Part shown: piece after piece, positions 1-6,702 of the stretch
Layout: each line of letters starts with the position of its first letter
Position numbering within the stretch: the stretch's first letter is position 1
DNA from: Synergistota bacterium
GTDB lineage: Bacteria; Synergistota; JAGHAJ01
Reading direction: 5' to 3'
Assembly (NCBI GenBank): GCA_021161545.1
Contig: JAGHAJ010000234.1
Coordinates: 1 to 7,543 of the forward strand
DNA length: 7,543 nucleotides
Notes under the pieces: generated by a model
Seen by the model: only the letters and a program-made list of their open reading frames with translations
The model's database searches: none
Told to the model about the DNA's origin: nothing
Translations under genes and position numbers: made by a program

Positions 1-174
1 ATAAACATTGGTAAGGATATTGCATATAACCTCTTTTTGTTTTACAATTATAGAGGTGGAGTGTCGTCCTTTAACACTAAATATCTTTTGAGCCCAGACC
101 TTTCTTTCTCTTTGAATATGGATACTGCTGGGGGAAAAGGCCTATCTTTGGAGTATTCCCTTCCTATAGAGTAA
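1..174 (+). CDS. C-terminal fragment of a TamB-like (DUF490) translocation/assembly protein
   Basis: Frame 1 is open from the window edge to a TAA at 172-174, giving the last 57 residues of a protein whose start lies upstream. The fragment alternates polar and hydrophobic residues in short beta-strand-like runs (IGKDIAYNLFLFYNY, then NTKYLLSPDLSFSLNMD, then GLSLEYSLPIE). This matches the usual end of the TamB domain, where a 'GK.l..nLyl.Y' strand is followed by 'YrLs..lsl..e' and a final 'l.l.Y.l.ie' strand. TamB spans the periplasm, helps outer-membrane protein assembly and phospholipid transport, and works with an Omp85 partner. An Omp85 gene lies about 1.2 kb downstream, which supports the call. 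It ends 11 bp before the sigma gene, so the two are probably cotranscribed. The alternative is another beta-rich outer-membrane protein, since only a short tail is visible. Confidence 0.55.
   Translation: MNIGKDIAYNLFLFYNYRGGVSSFNTKYLLSPDLSFSLNMDTAGGKGLSLEYSLPIE
20..48 (+). promoter_or_regulatory. Weak candidate sigma-70-type promoter inside the upstream gene's 3' end
   Basis: TTGCAT at 20-25 and TACAAT at 43-48 are separated by 17 bp. The -10 box matches TATAAT at five of six positions, but the -35 box matches TTGACA at only three. A transcript would start near 55 and read into the sigma gene at 186. It lies inside coding sequence of the TamB-like gene, so it may be chance. It is listed because it is the only promoter-like pair I found upstream of the sigma gene. 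Confidence 0.2.
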
Positions 175-185
175 AGGGGTAAGTA

Positions 186-803
186 ATGATGTGGGAAGAG
201 TATCTTGCATCCCTGTCGAAGGTGAAGCTGCTCTCTGCTGAGGAGGAAGGCAGACTGTGGGTGAGGTTTAAGGAGCAGGGGTGTGAAAAGGCGAGAGAAA
301 AGATAATAGAGTCCTACCAACCGCTCGTGTTCAAGATAGTCAAGGGTATTGGTGCCGGTATGGAGGAGGAGCTCATATTCGACCTTCTGCAGGAGGGTAG
401 CGTTGCACTTATAAGTGCGGTTGACGAGTTTGACTACCACAGGGGTGTGAAGTTTTATACATTTGCGTATTGGAAGATAAAAGGGGCAGTGCTTAACTAC
501 CTTTCGAGAAAGATGCACAGCTATGCCGAGCTTGAGGATAGGGGTAGCATGCAGGTCTCAGATGTAGGGGAAAGGATAGAGATCGGCAGCCTGAAGGATG
601 TGGTTAAGCGCTCTTTGGATGTGCTTTCAGGTAAAGAGAGGGCTGTTATATCGAGCATGTTTGTGGACGGAATGAAACCGAGAGATGTGGCTTTAGACTT
701 CGGTATAAGTGTCTCCCGTGTTTACAAAATAAAGAAAAGGGCAATGAACAAACTAAAAAGGCTGCTTTCTTCCTTCTGGAATGAGTGGAATTCCTCTGAT
801 TGA
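186..803 (+). CDS. Sigma-70 family RNA polymerase sigma factor (regions 1.2, 2 and 4)
   Basis: This 205-residue alternative sigma factor would direct RNA polymerase to a subset of promoters. Residues 15-45 (LLSAEEEGRLWVRFKE onward) resemble region 1.2. Residues about 39-107 are region 2, with the core-binding stretch LLQEGSVALISAVDEFD and the -10-binding helix around VKFYTFAYWKIKGAVLNYL (88-106). Residues about 143-193 are region 4, with LSGKERAVI and the helix-turn-helix PRDVALDFGISVSRVYKIKK. Only about 35 residues (108-142) separate regions 2 and 4, so region 3 is absent or degenerate, although the N-terminus looks more like FliA/SigB types than ECF types. Two ATGs overlap the start (186 and 189). 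A GGGG tract at 176-179 sits 6 or 9 bp away, so either is possible. Lying between a tamB-like gene and bamA, it may control envelope genes, including this cluster. That role is inferred; the family assignment is firm. Confidence 0.9.
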   Translation: MMWEEYLASLSKVKLLSAEEEGRLWVRFKEQGCEKAREKIIESYQPLVFKIVKGIGAGMEEELIFDLLQEGSVALISAVDEFDYHRGVKFYTFAYWKIKGAVLNYLSRKMHSYAELEDRGSMQVSDVGERIEIGSLKDVVKRSLDVLSGKERAVISSMFVDGMKPRDVALDFGISVSRVYKIKKRAMNKLKRLLSSFWNEWNSSD

Positions 804-817
804 GGGGTAAATTTTTA

Positions 818-850
818 ATCCTTCCTGTTATTATATAAATACGGAGGGAT
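818..850 (+). promoter_or_regulatory. Inverted repeat that sequesters the ribosome binding site of the next gene
   Basis: ATCCTTCC (818-825) pairs with GGAGGGAT (843-850) over 8 bp in RNA, with one G-U pair (822 with 846), around a 17-nt A/U-rich loop. The right arm is the Shine-Dalgarno sequence of the TTG-initiated gene at 857, so folding would block its translation. The helix can be extended by pairing the two UUAA tracts at 815-818 and 852-855 across a short bulge (A818 then switches partner). It occupies most of the only sizeable intergenic gap in the window. It could be an RNA thermometer, a translational brake or a protein-binding site. The pairing is visible in the sequence; the function is inferred. 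Confidence 0.45.
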
Positions 851-856
851 GTTAAT

Positions 857-1360
857 TTGCAGTGGAAGAAGTCTATAAAGAGGGCAAAAAAGTGGTTGTC
901 AAAGGCAGAAGTTAGCGAAGACAGAGAGGCTATTTCTTACAGTCTGCTTGCCGTTGCCGAATTGCAGAGGCTGAGAAAAGAGCGTGTGCGTCCTGCAAAG
1001 AGAAATAGGATAGTTGTGGTTGCGGTTATCTCTGTTATAATATGTCTGTTGCTTGTCCCCACTACTTTGAGGGACAACATCCTGCTGATAGAGAAGAAGA
1101 AACAGCAGGAACAGAGGGTATATTTTAGTTTTTCTGACATCAGGCTTGACCTCGGAGATGTGCAGTATTGGGAGTGTGTTGAGCCTGACAAGGTGTCTGC
1201 CACGGAAGATGTTAAGGTGGTGAGAAAGGCCGTTAGCAAGTTCAAGGTGAAACGGAAGAAGCTGCAGCAGAAGTTTCAGGTTATAAAGCTTGTCGAGGTC
1301 GGTATGAGGGAGCTGTATAAGAACAAAGGTGCCTTTACAATGAGGAAAGGGGGAAATTAG
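857..1360 (+). CDS. Single-pass inner-membrane protein of unknown function; candidate anti-sigma or sigma-linked regulator
   Basis: I do not recognise the family of this 167-residue protein. It starts at TTG 857, chosen because GGAGG at 843-847 lies 9 bp upstream. Residues 1-51 are helical and strongly basic (KKSIKRAKKW, RLRKER, PAKRNR). One hydrophobic segment follows at about 52-68 (IVVVAVISVIICLLLVP), then a charged tail of about 100 residues with a possible coiled-coil or helical end (KFKVKRKKLQQKFQ). The positive-inside rule puts the N-terminus in the cytoplasm and the tail in the periplasm. That is the layout of transmembrane anti-sigma factors such as RseA, and the gene directly follows a sigma gene. 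I see no recognisable ZAS zinc motif or RseA-type domain, so this function is only a hypothesis. A structural or accessory role with BamA is the main alternative, because the gene ends 1 bp before bamA and the two are surely cotranscribed. Confidence 0.8.
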   Translation: MQWKKSIKRAKKWLSKAEVSEDREAISYSLLAVAELQRLRKERVRPAKRNRIVVVAVISVIICLLLVPTTLRDNILLIEKKKQQEQRVYFSFSDIRLDLGDVQYWECVEPDKVSATEDVKVVRKAVSKFKVKRKKLQQKFQVIKLVEVGMRELYKNKGAFTMRKGGN

Positions 1361-1361
1361 C

Positions 1362-3095
1362 GTGTGGAGAAAGCCCATTATAGTGGTTGTGCTTGTAGCT
1401 CTGGTGTTTTCGGTCTTTGGGATAGCACTGGCTGACGAAGGTAGAGAGAAGATTACTGCTATAGAGGTGGTAGGAAATCATTATGTGGTTAAGAGTAGGA
1501 TACTTGCGGTCATCAAGCTCAAGGTTGGTGATACATTCTCTCCGGAGAAGGTGAAGGCCGATGTAAGGTCTATATACGAGCTTGGATACTTCCAGAGAGT
1601 CGAAGTATCTACGCAGCCGTATAAGGATGGCGTAAAGGTTATATACAAAGTGGTGGAGAATCCGAAGGTGAAGAAGGTGGTCATACAGGGCAACATATCC
1701 TTGTCCACTGCAGACATAAAGGGAGTTATGTTTACCCAACCGGGTATCATCTTTAATTTCAGGTTCTTAAAGCACGATATAGAGAGGATACTGGACCTTT
1801 ACAGGAAAAATGGTTATGTCTTCACGAAGGTGAAAGATGCGGGTTTCAGGAATGGCATGGTAAAGATTGTCCTTATGGAGACAAAGATACAGAGCATAAT
1901 CATTCAGGGTAACAGGAAGACAAAGAGCTTCGTTATAAGAAGAGAGCTTCTCGTACATCCGGGAGAGGTCTTCAATGCGAAAAAGCTGAGGGTGAGCTTG
2001 AAGCGGTTGCGCGGGCTGGACTACTTTTCAGATGTGAGTGTGGGATTTGAGCCCACCAAGAAGCTGGACGAGATAACGGTCGTTATAACGGTTAAGGAGA
2101 AAAAGACAGGTAGAATAGGCTTTGGTATAGGATACGGCACCGTGAGTGGTTGGAGTGGCGGTATGAGCTATGAGGAGAGGAATTTTAGAGGGCTTGGACA
2201 GAAGCTCTCTGTGGGCTTTGAAGTGGGTGGTAAGAGGGGTTACTACCTGCACTTTGAAGACCCATACATGGATGAGACCCACTGGGGCTTTAAGCTTGGG
2301 ATATACAAGAAGACGTATGAGGACCTGCACTACTACAAAGAGGGGGAGAGCGACCCATACAGCGTATATGACGAGACGAAAGAGGGATTTTATGTTGGTG
2401 CAGGGAGGAAGTTTGGTAGGTGGATTACCGGTTATCTTATATTGGGAGTGGAAGATGTGGACATCACACCTCACGAGGGGTATCCACCTCCACCGTCGGA
2501 TGTGGGTCTTACCGGTAAGAATGCCACCGTCACACTTTCTGTGAAGAGAGATACATTAAACCCCTTGGACGAGGAGTTGAAAGGGGATATAGAGAAGTTC
2601 ACGGTGCAGAAGGCAGGTAGTTTCCTTGGTGGCGAATACGACTATACGAAGTATGTTCTGGAGTTCATATATTACACGCCATTGGAGTTGAAGGGCCTTG
2701 GCATAGAACTTGGGAATCCGCAGATTGGTGCACCCACATTTGCCGTGAGGTTAAAGGGGGGGAAATCTTCTGGAGACCTTCCTTACTTTGAACAGTTCAC
2801 GGTTGGTGGGCCAGATACCCTCAGGGGATATGATGAAGAGTATTTCAGGGGTAACAAGATGTTCGTTGCAAATGTGGAGGTCAGGTTCTATGTCGAAAAG
2901 AACATAGAGCTTGTCATCTTCCATGACTGGGGACGTGCATGGAAAGAGGATGAAAGCTTTGACCTTGGGAATCTTGCAAAGAGCTACGGCATAGGTTTCA
3001 GGGTGAAGACTCCTATAGGGTTTATAAGGCTGGACTTTGGTCACGGTGATCAGGGAGAGAATCATACCTACATAAGTTTTGGTGAGACGTTCTGA
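1362..3095 (+). CDS. bamA: Outer-membrane protein assembly factor BamA (Omp85 family, three POTRA domains)
   Basis: This is the central insertase that folds beta-barrel proteins into the outer membrane. The start is GTG 1362, preceded by the purine-rich AGGAAAGGGGG at 1343-1353. A signal peptide runs to about residue 24 (cleavage after ALA, before DEG). Three POTRA domains follow at about 30-101, 102-175 and 176-248, each opening with a strand ending in GN (VVGN, IQGN, IQGN). The barrel occupies about 250-577: it opens with GFGIGYGTVSGWSGGMSY and NFRGLGQKLS, carries the loop-6 LRGY motif at 487-490 (equivalent to VRGF), and ends in a C-terminal Phe (SFGETF). At 577 residues it is much shorter than E. 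coli BamA (about 810, five POTRAs) and equals typical TamA in size and POTRA number. The ompH-lpxD context favours BamA, but a tamB-like gene upstream leaves a TamA or dual role open. Confidence 0.92.
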   Translation: MWRKPIIVVVLVALVFSVFGIALADEGREKITAIEVVGNHYVVKSRILAVIKLKVGDTFSPEKVKADVRSIYELGYFQRVEVSTQPYKDGVKVIYKVVENPKVKKVVIQGNISLSTADIKGVMFTQPGIIFNFRFLKHDIERILDLYRKNGYVFTKVKDAGFRNGMVKIVLMETKIQSIIIQGNRKTKSFVIRRELLVHPGEVFNAKKLRVSLKRLRGLDYFSDVSVGFEPTKKLDEITVVITVKEKKTGRIGFGIGYGTVSGWSGGMSYEERNFRGLGQKLSVGFEVGGKRGYYLHFEDPYMDETHWGFKLGIYKKTYEDLHYYKEGESDPYSVYDETKEGFYVGAGRKFGRWITGYLILGVEDVDITPHEGYPPPPSDVGLTGKNATVTLSVKRDTLNPLDEELKGDIEKFTVQKAGSFLGGEYDYTKYVLEFIYYTPLELKGLGIELGNPQIGAPTFAVRLKGGKSSGDLPYFEQFTVGGPDTLRGYDEEYFRGNKMFVANVEVRFYVEKNIELVIFHDWGRAWKEDESFDLGNLAKSYGIGFRVKTPIGFIRLDFGHGDQGENHTYISFGETF

Positions 3096-3109
3096 GGGGA
3101 TGAGATAGT

Positions 3110-4366
3110 TTGTTTCTTAGAGTCGTATCAGCATTTGTGCTGGTCTTGTGGTTTGTCTTTCCAGCACTTTCGCATGCAAGAGTATTGATTAATGTGAAAG
3201 GCGTTCCCCCTGTTTACAGGGGGATAATCTTTTCTGTCGTTAAAAGGGTTGTTAGTGAGGCGTTTGAGCGCCAGAGTGCTAAGAATGTGATTTCGGAAAA
3301 GGATTACTACGCTGATATCCTTAAGGGAGTATTGAATAAGGTTATATCCGGTTATTCGGTTGAGAGGCTTCTAATAGCGGAGAAGGAAGGCACTCTGTGT
3401 GTAGATGTAGAGTTTGTGCCTTCCGGTGAACAGTTCCACAGGGTCGATGTGAAACTTGCGGGGTTTGGTATGTTGCCGAAAGAGGTAAAGGTGCTACTTT
3501 TGGCGGAGATGAAGGAGTTGAAGAAGGCAGTTGCACCCATGATAGTGGGGATACCCATTGAATCGATGGAGTGGGGAGAAGACAGGCTCTTGAACAGGGT
3601 CAATCTGCTTGTTGGGAGGTATGTCCCCGGGTTTAGACTTGCAAACTATGTGGAGGTGAGGGGAAAGAGGATGGTCTTGAGGGTGTCTGCCACTTCTCCT
3701 GTGGTTTTGAAGGTGGATATAGGCATATTTTCAGAGTCTATCCCCCTGCTGCTTTTGAGAAAGGAGAGGCCGACTCTTTTGTCTGTGTCAGACTTTCTCG
3801 TTGGTCTGCCAGTGAAGTGGGTAAACGCCCACAGAAAGGAGATTGTGAATTACATAAAGGCGTATGTGTCCAAACAGAAGGAGCTTTCAAGGTTTGAGAC
3901 GGATATCAGGATATTCCTTCATGTGGGCAGGATTTCGAGGATGGATATGCAGGTGGAGTCGAAGGTTTACAGGATAAAGGTATTGCTTGCCACATACATA
4001 GGTGCGGGTGATAGAGAAACGGAGGTAAACCTGCACTTTGGATATAAACCTGCACCTGACTGGGAGCTGTATATATCCTCCTGGTTTGATGTCAACAGGT
4101 TTGAAGGCAGGAATGCGCTTGGGGTTTTATATTACCTTAACTCTGATTGGTCAGTGGGTACAGAATACGACTTGGAAAGAAAGTCTTTCAAGCTCAAGAG
4201 TATGTATATTTGGGGCAGAAAAGTAGTGGAAGGGTACTATTATCTTAATGGTGGAGGATCGGGGGTGATGTTTGGCTACAAGATTACGGGACATATAAGG
4301 CTTGACTTTGTATATGATTCTGTTAACGAAAAGGAGTTTTATCTGAGACTTTTGAATAATCTTTGA
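3110..4366 (+). CDS. Exported protein of unknown function with POTRA-like repeats and a probable C-terminal beta-barrel
   Basis: I do not recognise the family of this 418-residue protein. The start is TTG 3110, with GAGGGGA at 3094-3100 placed 9 bp upstream. A signal peptide spans about 1-23 (FVLVLWFVFPALSHA). The body shows a repeating layout of about 90 residues: an amphipathic helix, then two strands, then a strand of the type VDVKL (112-116), VDIGI (202-206) or IKVLL (289-293). The second and third units also share IVGIPIESMEW (145-155) and LVGLPVKWV (230-238). This resembles divergent POTRA domains. From about 286 to the end come short alternating strands rich in Tyr, Trp and Gly (LHFGYKP, WELYISSWFDV, ALGVLYYLNSD, VVEGYYYLNGG), consistent with a small outer-membrane barrel of about eight strands, though the last residue is Leu rather than Phe. 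Its place between bamA and ompH suggests a role in outer-membrane assembly. The domain reading is by eye. Confidence 0.82.
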   Translation: MFLRVVSAFVLVLWFVFPALSHARVLINVKGVPPVYRGIIFSVVKRVVSEAFERQSAKNVISEKDYYADILKGVLNKVISGYSVERLLIAEKEGTLCVDVEFVPSGEQFHRVDVKLAGFGMLPKEVKVLLLAEMKELKKAVAPMIVGIPIESMEWGEDRLLNRVNLLVGRYVPGFRLANYVEVRGKRMVLRVSATSPVVLKVDIGIFSESIPLLLLRKERPTLLSVSDFLVGLPVKWVNAHRKEIVNYIKAYVSKQKELSRFETDIRIFLHVGRISRMDMQVESKVYRIKVLLATYIGAGDRETEVNLHFGYKPAPDWELYISSWFDVNRFEGRNALGVLYYLNSDWSVGTEYDLERKSFKLKSMYIWGRKVVEGYYYLNGGGSGVMFGYKITGHIRLDFVYDSVNEKEFYLRLLNNL

Positions 4367-4368
4367 TT

Positions 4369-4376
4369 AAGGAGGT
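4369..4376 (+). promoter_or_regulatory. Strong Shine-Dalgarno site that fixes the ompH start
   Basis: AAGGAGGT is a near-perfect complement to the 16S rRNA 3' end and lies 7 bp before ATG 4384. It decides between that ATG and an in-frame TTG at 4363, which would overlap the previous gene and add seven residues (MIKEVVS) ahead of a standard signal peptide. It is the best ribosome binding site in the window, consistent with high expression of an abundant periplasmic chaperone. Confidence 0.8.
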
Positions 4377-4383
4377 AGTTTCT

Positions 4384-4839
4384 ATGAGGAAGGTTGTTGG
4401 TCTGGTGGTGATTGTTGGTATGATGGTCGTGCTGATGGGAGGTTTTGTTTATGCTGCTACGCCCTCTATAAGGATTGGGGTGGTTGACATATCTTACCTT
4501 ATGAACCATCACCCCAAAGCAAACAGTGTCAGGGCGAAGATAAAAGCCCTTCTCAGGGAGAACCAGATAAAGTTTGACAAAGAGGTGAAGGCAAAGAACC
4601 TGTCGAAGAAACAGCAGGCAGAACTCTTTTACAAGATGAAGGCCAAACTGGATAAACAGGAGAAGTCCCTACTTGCAAATCTATTTAAGGACGTTAGCCT
4701 TGCCATAAGGCAGATTGCAAGGAAGAGGCATATCTCCATTGTGTTTGAAAAGCGGGCAGTGATTTATGGAGGCATAAACATCACGCAGGATGTCTTGAGG
4801 CTCCTGAAACTGAAATACCCTTCCTCCAAGAAGAAATGA
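4384..4839 (+). CDS. ompH: OmpH/Skp family periplasmic chaperone
   Basis: Skp-type chaperones form trimers that hold unfolded outer-membrane proteins in the periplasm and deliver them to BamA. This protein is 151 residues from ATG 4384, slightly shorter than E. coli Skp. A signal peptide covers about 1-24 ([18 protein letters not shown], ending VYA). The mature N-terminus has the family strand [19 protein letters not shown] Lys-, Gln- and Glu-rich helical hairpin follows (about 45-105), which would form the tentacle arms. The end has the conserved pattern [21 protein letters not shown], which closes the trimer body, and a Lys-rich tail. It lies between the 3110-4366 gene (17 bp gap) and lpxD, whose ATG overlaps its TGA, the same bamA-skp-lpxD arrangement seen in many diderms. 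Confidence 0.9.
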   Translation: MRKVVGLVVIVGMMVVLMGGFVYAATPSIRIGVVDISYLMNHHPKANSVRAKIKALLRENQIKFDKEVKAKNLSKKQQAELFYKMKAKLDKQEKSLLANLFKDVSLAIRQIARKRHISIVFEKRAVIYGGINITQDVLRLLKLKYPSSKKK

Positions 4840-5870
4840 AGGTAAGAACCTTAGCTACTGTGCTCGGTTGCAGGGTGGAGGGGACAGAAGATGTGGATGT
4901 CCTGGGGGTAGCTCCCCTGCAGGATGCTACACCTACAGACATCTCGTTTGTTGAGAGTACAAAGATGCTTTCTGCTGCAAGGAATAGCAGGGCTGCTGCC
5001 TTTTTGGTGGGGGAAGATGTGCCTTTCTGGGGAAAACCCATTCTTAGGGTCAGAGGTAATCCGAGGGTCATCCTTGCCAGAATGCTGAAGCTCTTTGCAC
5101 CTGCTGTCTCTCTGCCGGATGTGGGGCTTCACCCATCCGTTGTCGTGCAGGAGGGTGTGAGGATGGGTAAGAGCGTCAGAATCGGTGCAAATACATATAT
5201 AGGCAGGGATGCCCAGATAGGAGAAGATGTGGCAATCTTCTCAAACTGCTACATAGGGGATAGGGTCGTTGTAGGTGATGGAAGTGTGATATACCCCAAT
5301 GTCGTTGTGAGAGAAGATGTGTGGATGGGTAGGGGCGTTAAGATACACAGTGGTGCGGTGATAGGGGCAGATGGCTTTGGATATACCGTTGATGAGAATG
5401 GGGGTATCCTGAAGATCCCGCAGATAGGCGGTGTTATCCTTGAAGATGGGGTAGAAATAGGCGCCAATACCACGATAGACAGATCCACGATGGGATTTAC
5501 CGTTATTGGTAAGAATACGAAGTTAGACAATCTCGTTCATGTGGCGCACAATGTTACTATCGGGGAGAACTGCTTTATAGCTGCACAGGTTGGCATTGCG
5601 GGTAGTAGTAGGATAGGCAACAATGTCATTTTTGCAGGGCAGTGCGGGGTGAGAGACCATGTGTCGGTTGGTGATAATGTGAAGGTTGCAGCACGTTCCG
5701 GGATAACAAGGAATATCCCTGCTGGTGCATTTGTTTCAGGGTTTCCGGCAAGAGACCACGGTAAAGACCTTAGGATTCAGGGGCTTATCTGGAAGTTGCC
5801 GGAGCTATTTCAGAAACTCTCAAGACTTGAAAACGAGGTTGAGGAGATGAAGAAGGGTGCTTCAGGATAG
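4836..5870 (+). CDS. lpxD: UDP-3-O-acylglucosamine N-acyltransferase LpxD
   Basis: LpxD catalyses the third step of lipid A synthesis in the cytoplasm, moving a 3-hydroxyacyl chain from ACP to the 2-amino group of UDP-3-O-acylglucosamine to give the 2,3-diacyl product. At 344 residues it is close to E. coli LpxD (341). The N-terminal nucleotide-binding domain covers about 1-98 ([17 protein letters not shown]). A left-handed beta-helix of hexapeptide repeats runs from about 100 to 310, including VIGADGFGY and [12 protein letters not shown]. The catalytic histidine lies in HVAHN at residue 238, and a second histidine at 275 (VRDH) matches the E. coli His239/His276 pair. A C-terminal helix (about 315-340) has the usual trimer-tail character. 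The start is the ATG overlapping the ompH stop (ATGA). The upstream ribosome binding site is weak, so translation is probably coupled to ompH. Confidence 0.96.
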   Translation: MKVRTLATVLGCRVEGTEDVDVLGVAPLQDATPTDISFVESTKMLSAARNSRAAAFLVGEDVPFWGKPILRVRGNPRVILARMLKLFAPAVSLPDVGLHPSVVVQEGVRMGKSVRIGANTYIGRDAQIGEDVAIFSNCYIGDRVVVGDGSVIYPNVVVREDVWMGRGVKIHSGAVIGADGFGYTVDENGGILKIPQIGGVILEDGVEIGANTTIDRSTMGFTVIGKNTKLDNLVHVAHNVTIGENCFIAAQVGIAGSSRIGNNVIFAGQCGVRDHVSVGDNVKVAARSGITRNIPAGAFVSGFPARDHGKDLRIQGLIWKLPELFQKLSRLENEVEEMKKGASG

Positions 5871-6702
5871 ACAGACCACGATACGCAGAGCGGTTAGTTG
5901 TGAAGGCAGAGGTTTGCACACCGGTGAGAGGGTGAAGCTGATTTTTCTACCTGCTGATGCAGATACCGGTATAATCTTTAGGAGGACGGACTTAGATGGC
6001 AGGCCAGAGGTAAAGGTGGACCTGAGGGTAAGCAATGTTGAGGTCAAGAGGGGCACGGTCCTTGTAGGCAACGGCATAAAGTTCTTCACGGTAGAGCATC
6101 TTTTGTCTGCCGTTGTTGGTATGGGTGTTGATAACCTCATAATAGAGCTTGATAACGTAGAGCCACCTGCCATGGATGGGAGTGCAAAGCCCTTTGTAGA
6201 ACTGATAGAAAGTGCAGGGATAAGACACATGGATACCCCTGCGAGGTATGTATGCCTGAAAGAAGCCGTGTGGGTGGATGATGGAGGTGGCTTTATAGCT
6301 GCGATTCCAGATGAGAGGCTCAAGATATCTTATATGATAGACTTTTACCACCCCCTTGTGGGGACACAATTTATATCTCAGGTGATGGATAAGAACCTTT
6401 ACAAGAACAGGATAGCACCGGCAAGGACATTTGGGTTTGCTTACGAAATAGATGAACTCTATGCACGGGGGCTTGCAAAGGGTGGAAGCCTTGAGAATGC
6501 AGTTGTCATTGGTGAGTATGACATACTGAATCCTGAAGGGCTCAGGTTCGAAGATGAGTTTGTGAGACACAAGGTCTTAGACCTCATGGGGGATATTACC
6601 TTCTTGAATGGAAGGTTAAGGGCGCATATAGTAGTGCTTAAGGGTGGACATGCCATGCACCTGAAACTGATAAAGAGGATAGTGGAAAGGGGGTGCTTGT
6701 AG
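5857..6702 (+). CDS. lpxC: UDP-3-O-acyl-N-acetylglucosamine deacetylase LpxC
   Basis: LpxC is the zinc deacetylase that carries out the committed second step of lipid A synthesis, removing acetate from the LpxA product. The 281 residues are compact compared with E. coli (305). Diagnostic sites are GRGLHTG near the N-terminus, TVEHL at 78-82 with catalytic Glu80 and zinc ligand His81, [27 protein letters not shown] with zinc ligands His238 and Asp242, and GGHAMH with His265. The last three share E. coli numbering. The start is GTG 5857: an in-frame TGA at 5848-5850 rules out anything upstream, and GAGGAGAT at 5841-5848 can serve as ribosome binding site. It overlaps lpxD by 14 bp in another frame, so the two are probably translationally coupled. 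Having lpxC between lpxD and fabZ differs from E. coli. Confidence 0.97.
   Translation: MLQDRQTTIRRAVSCEGRGLHTGERVKLIFLPADADTGIIFRRTDLDGRPEVKVDLRVSNVEVKRGTVLVGNGIKFFTVEHLLSAVVGMGVDNLIIELDNVEPPAMDGSAKPFVELIESAGIRHMDTPARYVCLKEAVWVDDGGGFIAAIPDERLKISYMIDFYHPLVGTQFISQVMDKNLYKNRIAPARTFGFAYEIDELYARGLAKGGSLENAVVIGEYDILNPEGLRFEDEFVRHKVLDLMGDITFLNGRLRAHIVVLKGGHAMHLKLIKRIVERGCL

Noticed and set aside
800-839. Possible promoter in the sigma/857 gap (TTGAGG 800-805, TATTAT 829-834, TATAAA 834-839)
   Set aside because: The spacing is 23 bp or more, and a start near 841-846 would fall in or next to the ribosome binding site. The A/T-rich tract is better explained as the loop of the inverted repeat.
1332-1350. 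Small hairpin (CCTTT 1332-1336 with AAAGG 1346-1350) near the bamA ribosome binding site
   Set aside because: It has only 5 bp, mostly A-U, with a 9-nt loop inside coding sequence, and leaves part of the G-rich binding tract free. It is too weak to claim as a regulatory element.
899-1378. 159-residue minus-strand open frame opposite the 857-1360 gene
   Set aside because: The plus-strand gene has a ribosome binding site, a TM segment and operon spacing. The minus frame has no binding site and would be the only reversed gene in the window.
2170-2544. 124-residue plus-strand open frame inside bamA
   Set aside because: It is in another frame within the bamA barrel region, with Arg/Thr-rich repetitive composition typical of an out-of-frame reading.
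4363-4383. Upstream TTG start for the OmpH/Skp protein
   Set aside because: It would overlap the previous gene's stop and add seven residues before a standard signal peptide, while AAGGAGGT sits at ideal distance from ATG 4384.
4890-5330. Recurring GAAGATGT words in lpxD
   Set aside because: They encode Glu-Asp-Val, largely within the hexapeptide repeats of the protein; spacing is irregular and there is no DNA-level repeat or CRISPR structure.
5992-6570. 192-residue open frame on the minus strand
   Set aside because: It lies entirely inside lpxC, whose catalytic residues are intact. It has low-quality composition (many Tyr, His, Cys) and no recognisable motif, so it is a shadow frame.
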